Assembly: GCF_041521385.1 (NCBI RefSeq)
Contig: NZ_CP168006.1
Location: 3,535,590-3,599,589 of the forward strand
Direction of reading: 5' to 3'
Length of the DNA stretch: 64,000 nucleotides
DNA from: Alcaligenes faecalis
GTDB lineage: Bacteria > Pseudomonadota > Gammaproteobacteria > Burkholderiales > Burkholderiaceae_B
Shown here: positions 56,952-64,000 of the stretch, one piece after another
Layout of the letters: every line of letters starts with the position of its first letter
How positions within the stretch are numbered: the stretch's first letter is position 1
Program-made: the position numbers and the translations under genes
Notes under the pieces: generated by a model
Databases searched by the model: none
Told to the model about the DNA's origin: nothing
Seen by the model: only the letters and a program-made list of their open reading frames with translations

Positions 56952-58043
56952 TCAGGAATATGGGTGATTGGAGGCATCCTGTGAAAGTGGCGCGGTGCCC
57001 GGCATCAGCTTGATGGGATCGATCCGAATGCCTACGATACTGCCTACCACCGCCGTGTGATCTCGATCAACGTCGGCAATCATGTCTGTCTGGCCTTCTA
57101 CGCTGAGTGTCAGTTGCACTTTTCCTCCCATAAAACTGCGTTGACGCACCCGTGCCTGCGCCCAGCCTATGGGTCTGCTCACGGAAACGTCAATGTCTTC
57201 TGGCCGGACCAGTAACTGATCGGTGCCCTGCAAGGTTTCGGGGCAGGGCAGGCATAGATTAGCCAGTTGAATGTTCTTGTTCAGCAGGTTTTGTGCTGTA
57301 CGTTGCAATACATTCACACGCCCCAAAAAGGTTGCGACAAAAGGGTGGGCCGGGTTGCGGTACAGGCTTTCTCCGTCACCGGTTTGAACGATACGGCCCT
57401 CGTGCATGACGGCCAGCCGGTCGGCAATGGCAAAGGCTTCCTGCTGATCGTGGGTCACATGAATGGCCGTGATACGCAGGCGTCGCAGCAACTCGGCCAG
57501 TTCGTCGCGCAAGGAGATTTTCAGCTTGGCATCCAGGGCGGCCAAGGGTTCGTCCAATAGCAGGACGCGGGGCTGATTGGCAATGGCGCGTGCGATAGCA
57601 ACACGTTGTCGTTGGCCTCCGGACAGGGCAGAGGGCAGACGTTTTTCCAGGCCATTCAGACGCATCAGATCGACCAGTTCGCCGACCCGTTGCTGACGTA
57701 GGGTTTGCGCCATGCCCTTGATTTTGGGGCCATAAGCGATATTGGCTTCTACTGTCATCGTGGGGAACAGGGCATAGTGTTGAAACACCATGCCTACCTC
57801 ACGCTTTTCAATCGGCAAATGGGTGACGTCTTGTTCGTCGAACAGAATGCGGCTGCCGGCATCCGGCATTTCCAGACCGGCGATCAATCGCAGCAAGGTG
57901 GTCTTGCCGCAACCTGAAGGCCCGAGCAAGGCCATGACTTCGCCGGGGGCAATGTCCAGCGTGCTGGGGTGCAATCCTCGTGTGCCATCCGCATAGGTTT
58001 TGGCGCATTGTTCGATGCGCACCGGGACGTGTTTAGTTTCCAT
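56952..58043 (-). CDS. ABC transporter ATP-binding protein (PotA/FbpC class)
   Basis: ATPase of 363 residues: Walker A GPSGCGKTT (about 41-49), signature LSGGQRQRVA, Walker B VLLLDEP, switch VTHDQQEA, then a TOBE domain (about 285-350). The class handles iron, polyamines, 2-aminoethylphosphonate or glycerol-phosphate compounds. Its start overlaps the upstream permease by 11 bases. Confidence 0.92.
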   Translation of the reverse strand: METKHVPVRIEQCAKTYADGTRGLHPSTLDIAPGEVMALLGPSGCGKTTLLRLIAGLEMPDAGSRILFDEQDVTHLPIEKREVGMVFQHYALFPTMTVEANIAYGPKIKGMAQTLRQQRVGELVDLMRLNGLEKRLPSALSGGQRQRVAIARAIANQPRVLLLDEPLAALDAKLKISLRDELAELLRRLRITAIHVTHDQQEAFAIADRLAVMHEGRIVQTGDGESLYRNPAHPFVATFLGRVNVLQRTAQNLLNKNIQLANLCLPCPETLQGTDQLLVRPEDIDVSVSRPIGWAQARVRQRSFMGGKVQLTLSVEGQTDMIADVDRDHTAVVGSIVGIRIDPIKLMPGTAPLSQDASNHPYS

Positions 58044-58845
58044 CGTGTTTCTCCAGCAAGCGCGCCAAGGTCTGCAGCCCCCAGAGTACGGGCAAGATGA
58101 CGAGCATGAAAATCAGGGTATAGGCCGAGCCCACTTCGATACGCATCGACGCATAGCTGTCGGCTAGCCCCACAGGTAGGGTGCGGGTCAGTGGTGTATG
58201 CAGCATCCAGGTCAGGTTGAACTCGCCCAGGGACAAGGTGAACACCATCAGGCTGCCCGCCACAATCGCAGGCAGGATGGCAGGCAGCAAGATGCCGAGA
58301 AAGATTTGGCCAAAGCTGGCCCCCAGGGATCGGGCGGCTTCTTCCAGATCAATCAGGCTGCGTTTTTGCAGGGCCGCACTGGTGGTGCGCACCATAAAGG
58401 GCAGGGTGAATACAATGTGACCCACCAAAATGAACCAGAAGCTTTGGCGAAAACCTTGCAAGGAGCCATAAGCCAGCAGCAGGGCCAACGCCGAGGCCAT
58501 ACCAGGAACGGCGACTGGCAAGGTCAGCAGTTCCTCAAAGGCTCGGGCCAGGCGCGAGCGACTGCGAGCCAATGCGTAGGCACAGGGCACGCCAAGCACA
58601 ATGACAGCCAGTACGCAGAGCAAGGCTAGTTGCAGTGATAGCCAGACGGTACCGCCGTAGTTCACCCAGACTTGTTCCAGCCATTTCAGGGTCAGTCCAC
58701 TTTTCAGGCCCAATCGATAGTTGTTGACCAGGCCCGCCATCACGGAAATCAAGATGGGTCCCAGCAGAAATAAAATCGTTAGACCTGTGACGGCCAGTAG
58801 CAAAGGAGCAGGGCGATTCATACCGCCAGAAGATGTCTGCTTCAT
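58033..58845 (-). CDS. ABC transporter permease (second)
   Basis: Membrane protein of 270 residues with six helices and the EAA loop in DLEEAARSLGASFGQIFLGILLP that contacts the ATPase. PotC/ThiP-like. The ATG at 58845 follows GAGGG by 5 bases. Confidence 0.9.
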   Translation of the reverse strand: MKQTSSGGMNRPAPLLLAVTGLTILFLLGPILISVMAGLVNNYRLGLKSGLTLKWLEQVWVNYGGTVWLSLQLALLCVLAVIVLGVPCAYALARSRSRLARAFEELLTLPVAVPGMASALALLLAYGSLQGFRQSFWFILVGHIVFTLPFMVRTTSAALQKRSLIDLEEAARSLGASFGQIFLGILLPAILPAIVAGSLMVFTLSLGEFNLTWMLHTPLTRTLPVGLADSYASMRIEVGSAYTLIFMLVILPVLWGLQTLARLLEKHDGN

Positions 58846-58852
58846 GGAACCC

Positions 58853-59659
58853 TCATGCAGTGATGGATGTGTCGCGTACAAGACGCCGGGCCATCCACAA
58901 GGTAAGCCATGTCAGCAGCCCCAATGAAATGGACAGACTGGCGGCCAGGGTGAAATTCGCATAATTGGTAAATTCGTTATAGATGGTGATGGGCAGGACT
59001 TCGTAGCGGCTGGACAAGGTGAAGGCCGTGCCAAAAGCGCCCATGGAGGTGGCAAAAACAATGGCACCGCAAGACAGGGACGTGGGGGCCAGTTCCGGGA
59101 TCCAGACATCTCTGGCAATGTTCCAGCGTGTTGCTCCACAGGAGCGCGCGGCTTCCTCCAGATTGCGGTCTATGGACTCGGCTGCCGCGGTATAGGTCGC
59201 AATGGCGCGCGGCAGGGAAAAGTACAGATAGGCCAAAAATAGACCTAACAAGCCATAGGCAAAGGTCACGCGCCCCAATCCCAGACTCTGTGTGATTTGG
59301 GCTAGCAACCCCTGCCGGCCACCTAACAAGATAATGAAAAAACCGACGATCACGCCTGGAAAGGACAGGGGTAAAGTCATCAAGGAAAGCAGCAGGCGCT
59401 TGGCCGGTATGCGATAGCGAGCCATCACGATACCGACGGTGGCGCCCAGTACCAGGGTCGCCAGCGTCACGATGGCAGACAGGAGCAGCGTTTGCAGCAG
59501 GGCCTGCAAGTACCGGCCTGATGTCAGGACGACCCAATAAGTGTGCACACCTTCTTGTGCGGGTAGGGCCAGAAGCTGTGCTGCAGGCAAGAGCCAGAAG
59601 GCGGCAAAGAAAGCGACAGCGGGGGCCGAGCACAGGGGTAACAGGTATTTGCGTTGCAT
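58853..59659 (-). CDS. ABC transporter permease (first)
   Basis: Membrane protein of 268 residues, PotB/PhnU-like, with six helices and the EAA loop NLEEAARSCGATRWNIARDV. Pairs with the next permease to form the channel. Starts 28 bases after the binding-protein gene ends. Confidence 0.9.
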   Translation of the reverse strand: MQRKYLLPLCSAPAVAFFAAFWLLPAAQLLALPAQEGVHTYWVVLTSGRYLQALLQTLLLSAIVTLATLVLGATVGIVMARYRIPAKRLLLSLMTLPLSFPGVIVGFFIILLGGRQGLLAQITQSLGLGRVTFAYGLLGLFLAYLYFSLPRAIATYTAAAESIDRNLEEAARSCGATRWNIARDVWIPELAPTSLSCGAIVFATSMGAFGTAFTLSSRYEVLPITIYNEFTNYANFTLAASLSISLGLLTWLTLWMARRLVRDTSITA

Positions 59660-59687
59660 ACGCTAACTCCACATCTCAGAGGGCCGC

Positions 59688-60704
59688 TTAGCGGACCTCA
59701 GCCAGGTAACGCTCGGCAAAGGGTTTCTGGCCTTGCGCCATGCGGTCATAGTCAATGGCCTTGGCACGGGCGTATTCGCTGTCAGGCAAAAAGCGCGACT
59801 GTGCCTGTTCGCTGATGGCGCTGCTGCGAACCGGACGCAGGAAGGCATTGGCCCAGATGGATTGGCCTTGTTCAGACAGCACAAAATCCAGCACTTTGCG
59901 TCCCTCTTCGGTGTGCGGTGCCTTGTTGACCAGCGACATGACGTAAGGAACCACAATCGTGCCTTCTTGCGGAATCACGAAGGCTACATCCTCGCCGTCC
60001 TTGTACTGAGCGCGGTAGGCGCTGAAGTCATAGTCCAGCAAGATAGGGATCTCGCCTGAAATCAGGCGCGCATAGGCGGTTTGCTTAGGGACAATGGGAT
60101 TGTTTTGCTGCAGGGTTTTGAACCAGTTGATGGCCGGGTCAAAGTTATCCATGGTGCCGCCCAGGGCTTCATTGATGGCCACGGCACCCACATACCCCAC
60201 GAAAGCCGACGAGGGGTCCAGATATCCAACCAAGCCTTTGTATTCCGGTTTGAGCAAATCGTTCCAGGAGGTAGGCACGGGTATATCGCCCAAGGCCGAT
60301 TTGTTGACCATGATGCCCATGGTGCCGGAGTGAATGGCAAACCAATGGCCCTGCGGATCTTTTAAGCCTTCCGGAATCTGCTCCCAGCCTTTGGGCTTGT
60401 AGGCCTGCGTCACGCCTTCTTTCTGGGCCTGAATAGCAAAGGTAATGCCCAGATAGGTCACATCGGCCACGGGGTTGGCCGATTCGGCAACCAGTTGAGC
60501 CAGCGACTGGCCCGAGTTCTTGTTGTCAGGAGGAACGGTAATGCCGGTGTGCTGTTTGATGGCTTCGATCTGGCTGGCCCAGTCAGCCCATTCAGGTGGG
60601 CAGTTGTAGCAAATGGCCGTCTGTGCGGCGGCCGCATTGCCCAATGTCAGCATGGCCAATGGCAATGCGACGCGGCAGGCCAAGGTGCTCAAAATATGTT
60701 TCAT
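59688..60704 (-). CDS. Extracellular solute-binding protein (SBP_bac_6 / AfuA-like class)
   Basis: Periplasmic protein of 338 residues. Signal peptide cleaved near AAAQ/T (about residue 27). The mature part reads like the iron, 2-aminoethylphosphonate and putrescine-type binding proteins (VADVTYLGITFAIQAQKEG, NDLLKPEYKGLVGYLDPSSAF). The only cysteine-containing segment is CYNCPPEW near the mature N-terminus. The ligand is probably the compound cleaved by the phosphodiesterase at the operon end. Confidence 0.9.
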   Translation of the reverse strand: MKHILSTLACRVALPLAMLTLGNAAAAQTAICYNCPPEWADWASQIEAIKQHTGITVPPDNKNSGQSLAQLVAESANPVADVTYLGITFAIQAQKEGVTQAYKPKGWEQIPEGLKDPQGHWFAIHSGTMGIMVNKSALGDIPVPTSWNDLLKPEYKGLVGYLDPSSAFVGYVGAVAINEALGGTMDNFDPAINWFKTLQQNNPIVPKQTAYARLISGEIPILLDYDFSAYRAQYKDGEDVAFVIPQEGTIVVPYVMSLVNKAPHTEEGRKVLDFVLSEQGQSIWANAFLRPVRSSAISEQAQSRFLPDSEYARAKAIDYDRMAQGQKPFAERYLAEVR

Positions 60705-60806
60705 GGTTGGTCACTCCAGTCAGTAAGTGGGGCTAAATAAAGCCGGCATGGCTAGTAAGCAAGGGGTGTTGAGGGAAAATTTTGTTGGGCGGAAGGCACA
60801 GCATCA

Positions 60807-61856
60807 TCAAGGTGCCCGCAGTGGAAACGGAGAGGGGGCGCAGGATTCGCCTTGATCAAAGGTGTAGGGCAGGAATATGGACTCCTGCGCGGGGACAGGC
60901 TGCTGTTGAGCAATCGCATTCAGGAGCAAAGCAATACACTGGCGACCCATTTCCTCATTGGGCTGCACAATGGTGGCGGGGCGGGGGAACAAGTCTGCTC
61001 CTAAACCAATGCCGTCAAAGCCGATGATGCTGATGTCCTGGGGTACGCGTAAACCGATCTGCTGGGCGGTTCGCAGACAGCGAATTGCAATCAAGTCATT
61101 GGAGCCAATGACGGCGGTAGGCCGGTCCGTCTGGCGCAAAAGCCGGGCGACGCTGGCAAGATGCACGCCGTCAGCAGGCTGTGTTTGCTCCTGACCCATA
61201 AAAGGTACTTCCAGCAGTGGCAAGGGGACCAAGCCGGCACTTTCCATTCCTTTGAGGTAACCGCAGCTGCGTTGTTGAGCCCGGTCCGAGACATGTAAAT
61301 GTCCGCTCACCATGGCAATACGGCGATGCCCTTGGGTGGCAAGGTGATCAATCAGTTCAATCATGGCTTGTTCGCCATTGACGCTTACGCACGGGTGTTC
61401 GGGATGCTGGTTATAGGCCAGCACATAGGGGCAGGGTGTGGTGCTCAAGCGTTCCAATGCCGGGGAGGTGGCCGGATTCGAGACCACGAGCACAATGCCT
61501 TCTACATTGCTGGCCAACAGCAGAGCTACGGCCTGAGATTCCCGCTCAACGTCGTATTCCGTAAAAAAGGGCAAGATGGCGTAGCCGGCACGGGTGGCGG
61601 TATCGGCAATTCCTTTCAGGCACTCGGCAAAGACGGGGTTCAGCAACGTAGGCAAGACTACGCCAATCACTCGGCTGCGTTGGCTACGCAGGCTGCGGGC
61701 CGAGGCATTGGGTTGATAGCCCAGGGCCTGGATGGCGGCTTGCACACGCTGCAAGGTCTTGTCGCCCACCTTTTCAGGCTCATTGATAACGCGCGATACC
61801 GTGGCAACCGATACCTGCGCGGCTTTGGCAACATCCAGGATTCCAACATTGGCCAT
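60807..61856 (-). CDS. LacI-family transcriptional regulator
   Basis: Repressor of 349 residues: helix-turn-helix and hinge (VGILDVAKAAQVSVATVSRV, then SARSLRSQRS) followed by a periplasmic-binding-like ligand domain. First gene of the ABC/phosphodiesterase operon on the same strand. A consensus LacI-type operator lies 18 bases before its start, so it likely represses itself and the operon until its ligand appears. Confidence 0.92.
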   Translation of the reverse strand: MANVGILDVAKAAQVSVATVSRVINEPEKVGDKTLQRVQAAIQALGYQPNASARSLRSQRSRVIGVVLPTLLNPVFAECLKGIADTATRAGYAILPFFTEYDVERESQAVALLLASNVEGIVLVVSNPATSPALERLSTTPCPYVLAYNQHPEHPCVSVNGEQAMIELIDHLATQGHRRIAMVSGHLHVSDRAQQRSCGYLKGMESAGLVPLPLLEVPFMGQEQTQPADGVHLASVARLLRQTDRPTAVIGSNDLIAIRCLRTAQQIGLRVPQDISIIGFDGIGLGADLFPRPATIVQPNEEMGRQCIALLLNAIAQQQPVPAQESIFLPYTFDQGESCAPSPFPLRAP

Positions 61857-61874
61857 GACATTCAGCCGTCAAAA

Positions 61875-61888
61875 TGAAAACGATTACA
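61875..61888. promoter_or_regulatory. LacI/GalR-type operator TGAAAACGATTACA
   Basis: Matches the family consensus TGNAANCGNTTNCA at every fixed position and is centred about 25 bases before the regulator start codon. Probable autoregulatory site controlling the whole operon. Confidence 0.8.
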
Positions 61889-62105
61889 TTTGAACAAAGG
61901 CATATGTCAGGCAAATGACGGTTCAGTTTTTTTTGTCAGCTTGGCTGAAGGTAGCCCATCGGGTTTTGCGGCAGGCAGCGATGCTGTCCAACAAAATTGA
62001 TGCCACTTATACGAGCCGGATTTGAAACAGATCCTGGTCTTGATGCGGCGGATTCTACAGTGGGTTCTCCTGAGCAACAGGCCTGCGCGGTCAGGCTTTC
62101 ACGTC

Positions 62106-62626
62106 ATGAAACCCATTCTTGTTTTGTAGCACGAGGCTACACAAGGGCCAGGTGTTTTACTGGATTATCTGGAGAAAAACGGCCTTTGCTATCAACGATT
62201 GATGTCACCGCTGGAGGGCGGGGCGCCGGCATCCGCACGTGATTACAGTGGGGTTGTCGTGCTGGGCTGTTCAACTGGCATTACGACACTTTTCAAATTC
62301 CTTCGGGGGCCAGCCGGACGTTGTCCGGCCCTCATTGCCTGAATAAAGGCTTTTGCCTGGGCCCGCATTGGGCTTTTCAAGGCCACCTGGAAGTAACCGC
62401 CGATAGCATCCGACAGTGGTGCAATTACGGTCGCCACGAGCTGGAGCAGGTGTACGGTCCGGCGGCCCAGGATGCGGAGCATATCTTGTCGGGCCTGGAT
62501 CAGCATCTAAGCACCTTGCACCTTATTGCCAGACAGACCTATCAACGCTGGACAGACCAGTTGCTGGAACGAGCTGGTGCCGTCCGAGCCCAAATCCATA
62601 TGCCGTCTTTATACGCGGGCCAGTAA
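62106..62626 (+). pseudogene. Class I glutamine amidotransferase, inactivated
   Basis: From ATG 62106 the frame reads MKPILVL, then TAG where relatives have glutamine, then HEATQGPGVLLDYLEKNGL and SARDYSGVVVLGC. After about 62270 the text jumps to another frame with the C-terminal half: FNWHYDTFQIPSGASRT, then HWAFQGHLEVT and QTYQRWTDQLL, ending by 62626. The central part with the nucleophilic cysteine is absent. Together a nonsense codon, a deletion and a frame change make this a dead gene. Confidence 0.82.
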
Positions 62627-62702
62627 ACACTGCTCTGAATTTATGCCGCCACTCCTAGACTTTCTCTGTCTGCTGCAAGTCAGCATTGATCGGGAGTTCG
62701 GG

Positions 62703-62798
62703 ATGAGTGCGTCTTTTTTTACGGTTCTGGCAGGAGGGGTTTCTCTGGGGCTGTTTATCTATTTGTTCTATGCCTTGCTCAAGGCCGAAAAATTCTAG
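62703..62798 (+). CDS. kdpF: KdpF, small subunit of the K+-transporting ATPase
   Basis: Single-helix membrane peptide of 31 residues: hydrophobic core FTVLAGGVSLGLFIYLFYAL and the ending ALLKAEKF that is characteristic of KdpF. It stabilises the KdpABC potassium pump. First gene of the kdp operon. Confidence 0.85.
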   Translation: MSASFFTVLAGGVSLGLFIYLFYALLKAEKF

Positions 62799-62840
62799 GT
62801 TCAGGCCAGCAAGTGTTCATTGTTTGGAGCAGGTGTGCAC

Positions 62841-62924
62841 ATGAGTGATTTTCTATTTTTAGCGTTGCTATTCGCATTCTTTGTGATGGCGATCGGATTT
62901 GTTGTTGGTCTTGAGAAACTGTAA
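62841..62924 (+). CDS. Second tiny membrane protein in the kdp operon
   Basis: Reading frame of 27 residues ([20 protein letters not shown], then VVGLEKL): a single transmembrane helix with a charged end, between kdpF and kdpA, with GGAG upstream at 62826-62829 (11 bases away). It is similar in size and design to KdpF but not in sequence. Similar short frames seem to accompany kdp genes in other proteobacteria. Function unknown; probably a further accessory peptide. Confidence 0.6.
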   Translation: MSDFLFLALLFAFFVMAIGFVVGLEKL

Positions 62925-62935
62925 GAGGGGCTGTC

Positions 62936-64000
62936 ATGCTGGAAGATCTGATGCAGTTTCTACTTATTCTGGCCGTCTCTACGGTCTTGCTAGTGGTGGT
63001 GGGCAAATGGATTGCCCATTTTTTCAGCAGCCCGAAACACAGTTTGGTGGAGCGCGGTACGTATCGGCTGTTAGGGGTCAATCCTGAGGAGAAAATGGCC
63101 TGGAAGCAATATGGTCTGGCACTTTTATTGAGTAATGCGGCCATGTTGCTTCTGGGATATGTTCTTTTGCGGATACAGGCTTGGATTCCAGGTGATGGCC
63201 TGCAGCGTGCCGCACAAACGCCAGACCTGGCTTTTAATACGGCGGTGTCTTTTACGACCAATACCAATTGGCAGGCCTATTCAGGCGAATCCAGCCTGTC
63301 CAACTTTTCTCAAATGGCGGCCATCACCTTTCTGATGATGATCAGTGCCACCACGGGGTTGGCAGCGGCAGGTGGTTTCATCCGTGGTTTAAGCCGTAAA
63401 AGCGCGGCGGATATTGGCAATTACTGGGTGGATTTCACCCGTTCCTTGTACCGTTTGCTTCTGCCGTGCAGTTTTGTGCTGGCCTTGTTTTATATCTGGC
63501 AAGGCATGCCGCAAACACTGAGTTCTGATGTCGTGGTCAACACGCTGGAAGGACTCAAGCAGCAGATTGCTCTGGGACCTGTGGCCAGTCTTGAAAGCAT
63601 CAAGCATGTGGGAACGAATGGGGGCGGCTTTTTCGGCATGAATGCAGCCCATCCATTTGAAAATCCTACGCCGCTGACCAATACCGTGCACATGCTCAGC
63701 ATGTTGCTGGTGCCCTCGGCCCTGACCTATGCCTTTGGCTCCATGTTGGCTCGTCGTCGCCAGGGATGGGCCTTTTTTGGGGCCTTTCTGGTGATGTTCA
63801 TCGGTTTTCTGTCACTGATTTACAGCGCCGAGCAGGCCGGTAATCCTTTGCTGACCCCCTTGGGGGTGGATCAGACCCCAAGCAGCACCATGGGCGGTGG
63901 CAATCTGGAGGGTAAAGAACTGCGTTTCGGTGTTGCCCAAAGCAGTATGTTCGCCACGGTGACCACCGCAGCGACTACGGGTTCGGTCGACGCCATGCAT
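62936..64000 (+). CDS. kdpA: KdpA, K+-channel-like subunit of the K+-transporting ATPase (cut by window edge)
   Basis: First 355 residues of the potassium-binding, channel-like subunit. The selectivity-filter segments [23 protein letters not shown] and [10 protein letters not shown] are visible, each belonging to one of the repeated pore motifs. GAGGGG lies 6 bases before the ATG. kdpB and kdpC are expected beyond the edge. The pump scavenges K+ at low external concentration, usually under KdpDE control. Confidence 0.95.
   Translation, partial: MLEDLMQFLLILAVSTVLLVVVGKWIAHFFSSPKHSLVERGTYRLLGVNPEEKMAWKQYGLALLLSNAAMLLLGYVLLRIQAWIPGDGLQRAAQTPDLAFNTAVSFTTNTNWQAYSGESSLSNFSQMAAITFLMMISATTGLAAAGGFIRGLSRKSAADIGNYWVDFTRSLYRLLLPCSFVLALFYIWQGMPQTLSSDVVVNTLEGLKQQIALGPVASLESIKHVGTNGGGFFGMNAAHPFENPTPLTNTVHMLSMLLVPSALTYAFGSMLARRRQGWAFFGAFLVMFIGFLSLIYSAEQAGNPLLTPLGVDQTPSSTMGGGNLEGKELRFGVAQSSMFATVTTAATTGSVDAMH

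Noticed and set aside
61997..62242. 81-codon frame upstream of kdpF
   Set aside because: It runs through the glutamine amidotransferase pseudogene in a different frame and has no homology of its own.

Overview
The window looks like a stretch of chromosome from a betaproteobacterium of the family Alcaligenaceae, most likely Alcaligenes or a close relative. This is inferred from fairly high GC coding DNA, the style of the proteins, many orphan branched-chain-type solute-binding proteins, and the mix of carboxylate and aromatic catabolism with respiratory-type regulators. No rRNA or CRISPR array was seen. There is one tRNA (anticodon CAT). Both edges cut genes: an aconitase on the left (minus strand) and kdpA on the right (plus strand).

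0-12.4 kb is a catabolic region. An AcnA-type aconitase diverges from a GntR regulator and a PrpF-family isomerase. Next comes an AraC regulator diverging from a probable aromatic-degradation operon: periplasmic binding protein, Rieske oxygenase alpha and beta subunits, an isochorismatase-fold protein whose three catalytic residues are replaced, a short-chain dehydrogenase and an FAD oxidoreductase. No ferredoxin or reductase for the oxygenase lies in the window.

12.4-17.1 kb is a minus-strand five-gene operon (DoxX, AhpD-like protein, acyl-CoA/AMP ligase, SDR, CoA-acylating aldehyde dehydrogenase), which on paper could interconvert a carboxylic acid, its CoA ester, an aldehyde and an alcohol. 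An AT-rich gap separates it from two tandem large MscS-type channels (17.6-22.5 kb). 22.5-26.0 kb holds an operon of MFS transporter, kynureninase-like PLP enzyme and SRPBCC protein, with a well-formed promoter, a perfect palindromic operator and a convergent XRE-cupin regulator.

26-37.6 kb is mostly core: c-di-GMP and phosphorelay signalling (an HD-GYP response regulator and a MHYT-PAS-kinase-receiver-Hpt protein split by an apparent one-base frameshift), MgtE, NhaA, Dtd, SMR exporter, DedA, GNAT, a SEC-C protein and an M48 lipoprotein protease. 37.8-42.2 kb is a small accessory patch: tRNA, two small lipoproteins, a phage repressor plus replication-gene remnant, LysR with a YcaC-like hydrolase, and a broken glutathione S-transferase gene.

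42.5-55.7 kb returns to housekeeping and small genes (META/DUF4377 lipoprotein, TerB-like protein, binding protein, exonuclease, diguanylate cyclase, MOSC protein, Lrp regulator with cystathionine beta-lyase, NUDIX, YbaN, CMD-family protein, argG). An IS3-family transposase scar follows argG. 56-62 kb is a LacI-regulated operon with a complete ABC importer and a GpdQ/CpdA-like phosphodiesterase, suggesting uptake and cleavage of an organic phosphodiester. A dead glutamine amidotransferase gene precedes the start of a kdp potassium ATPase operon (kdpF, a second tiny membrane protein, kdpA).
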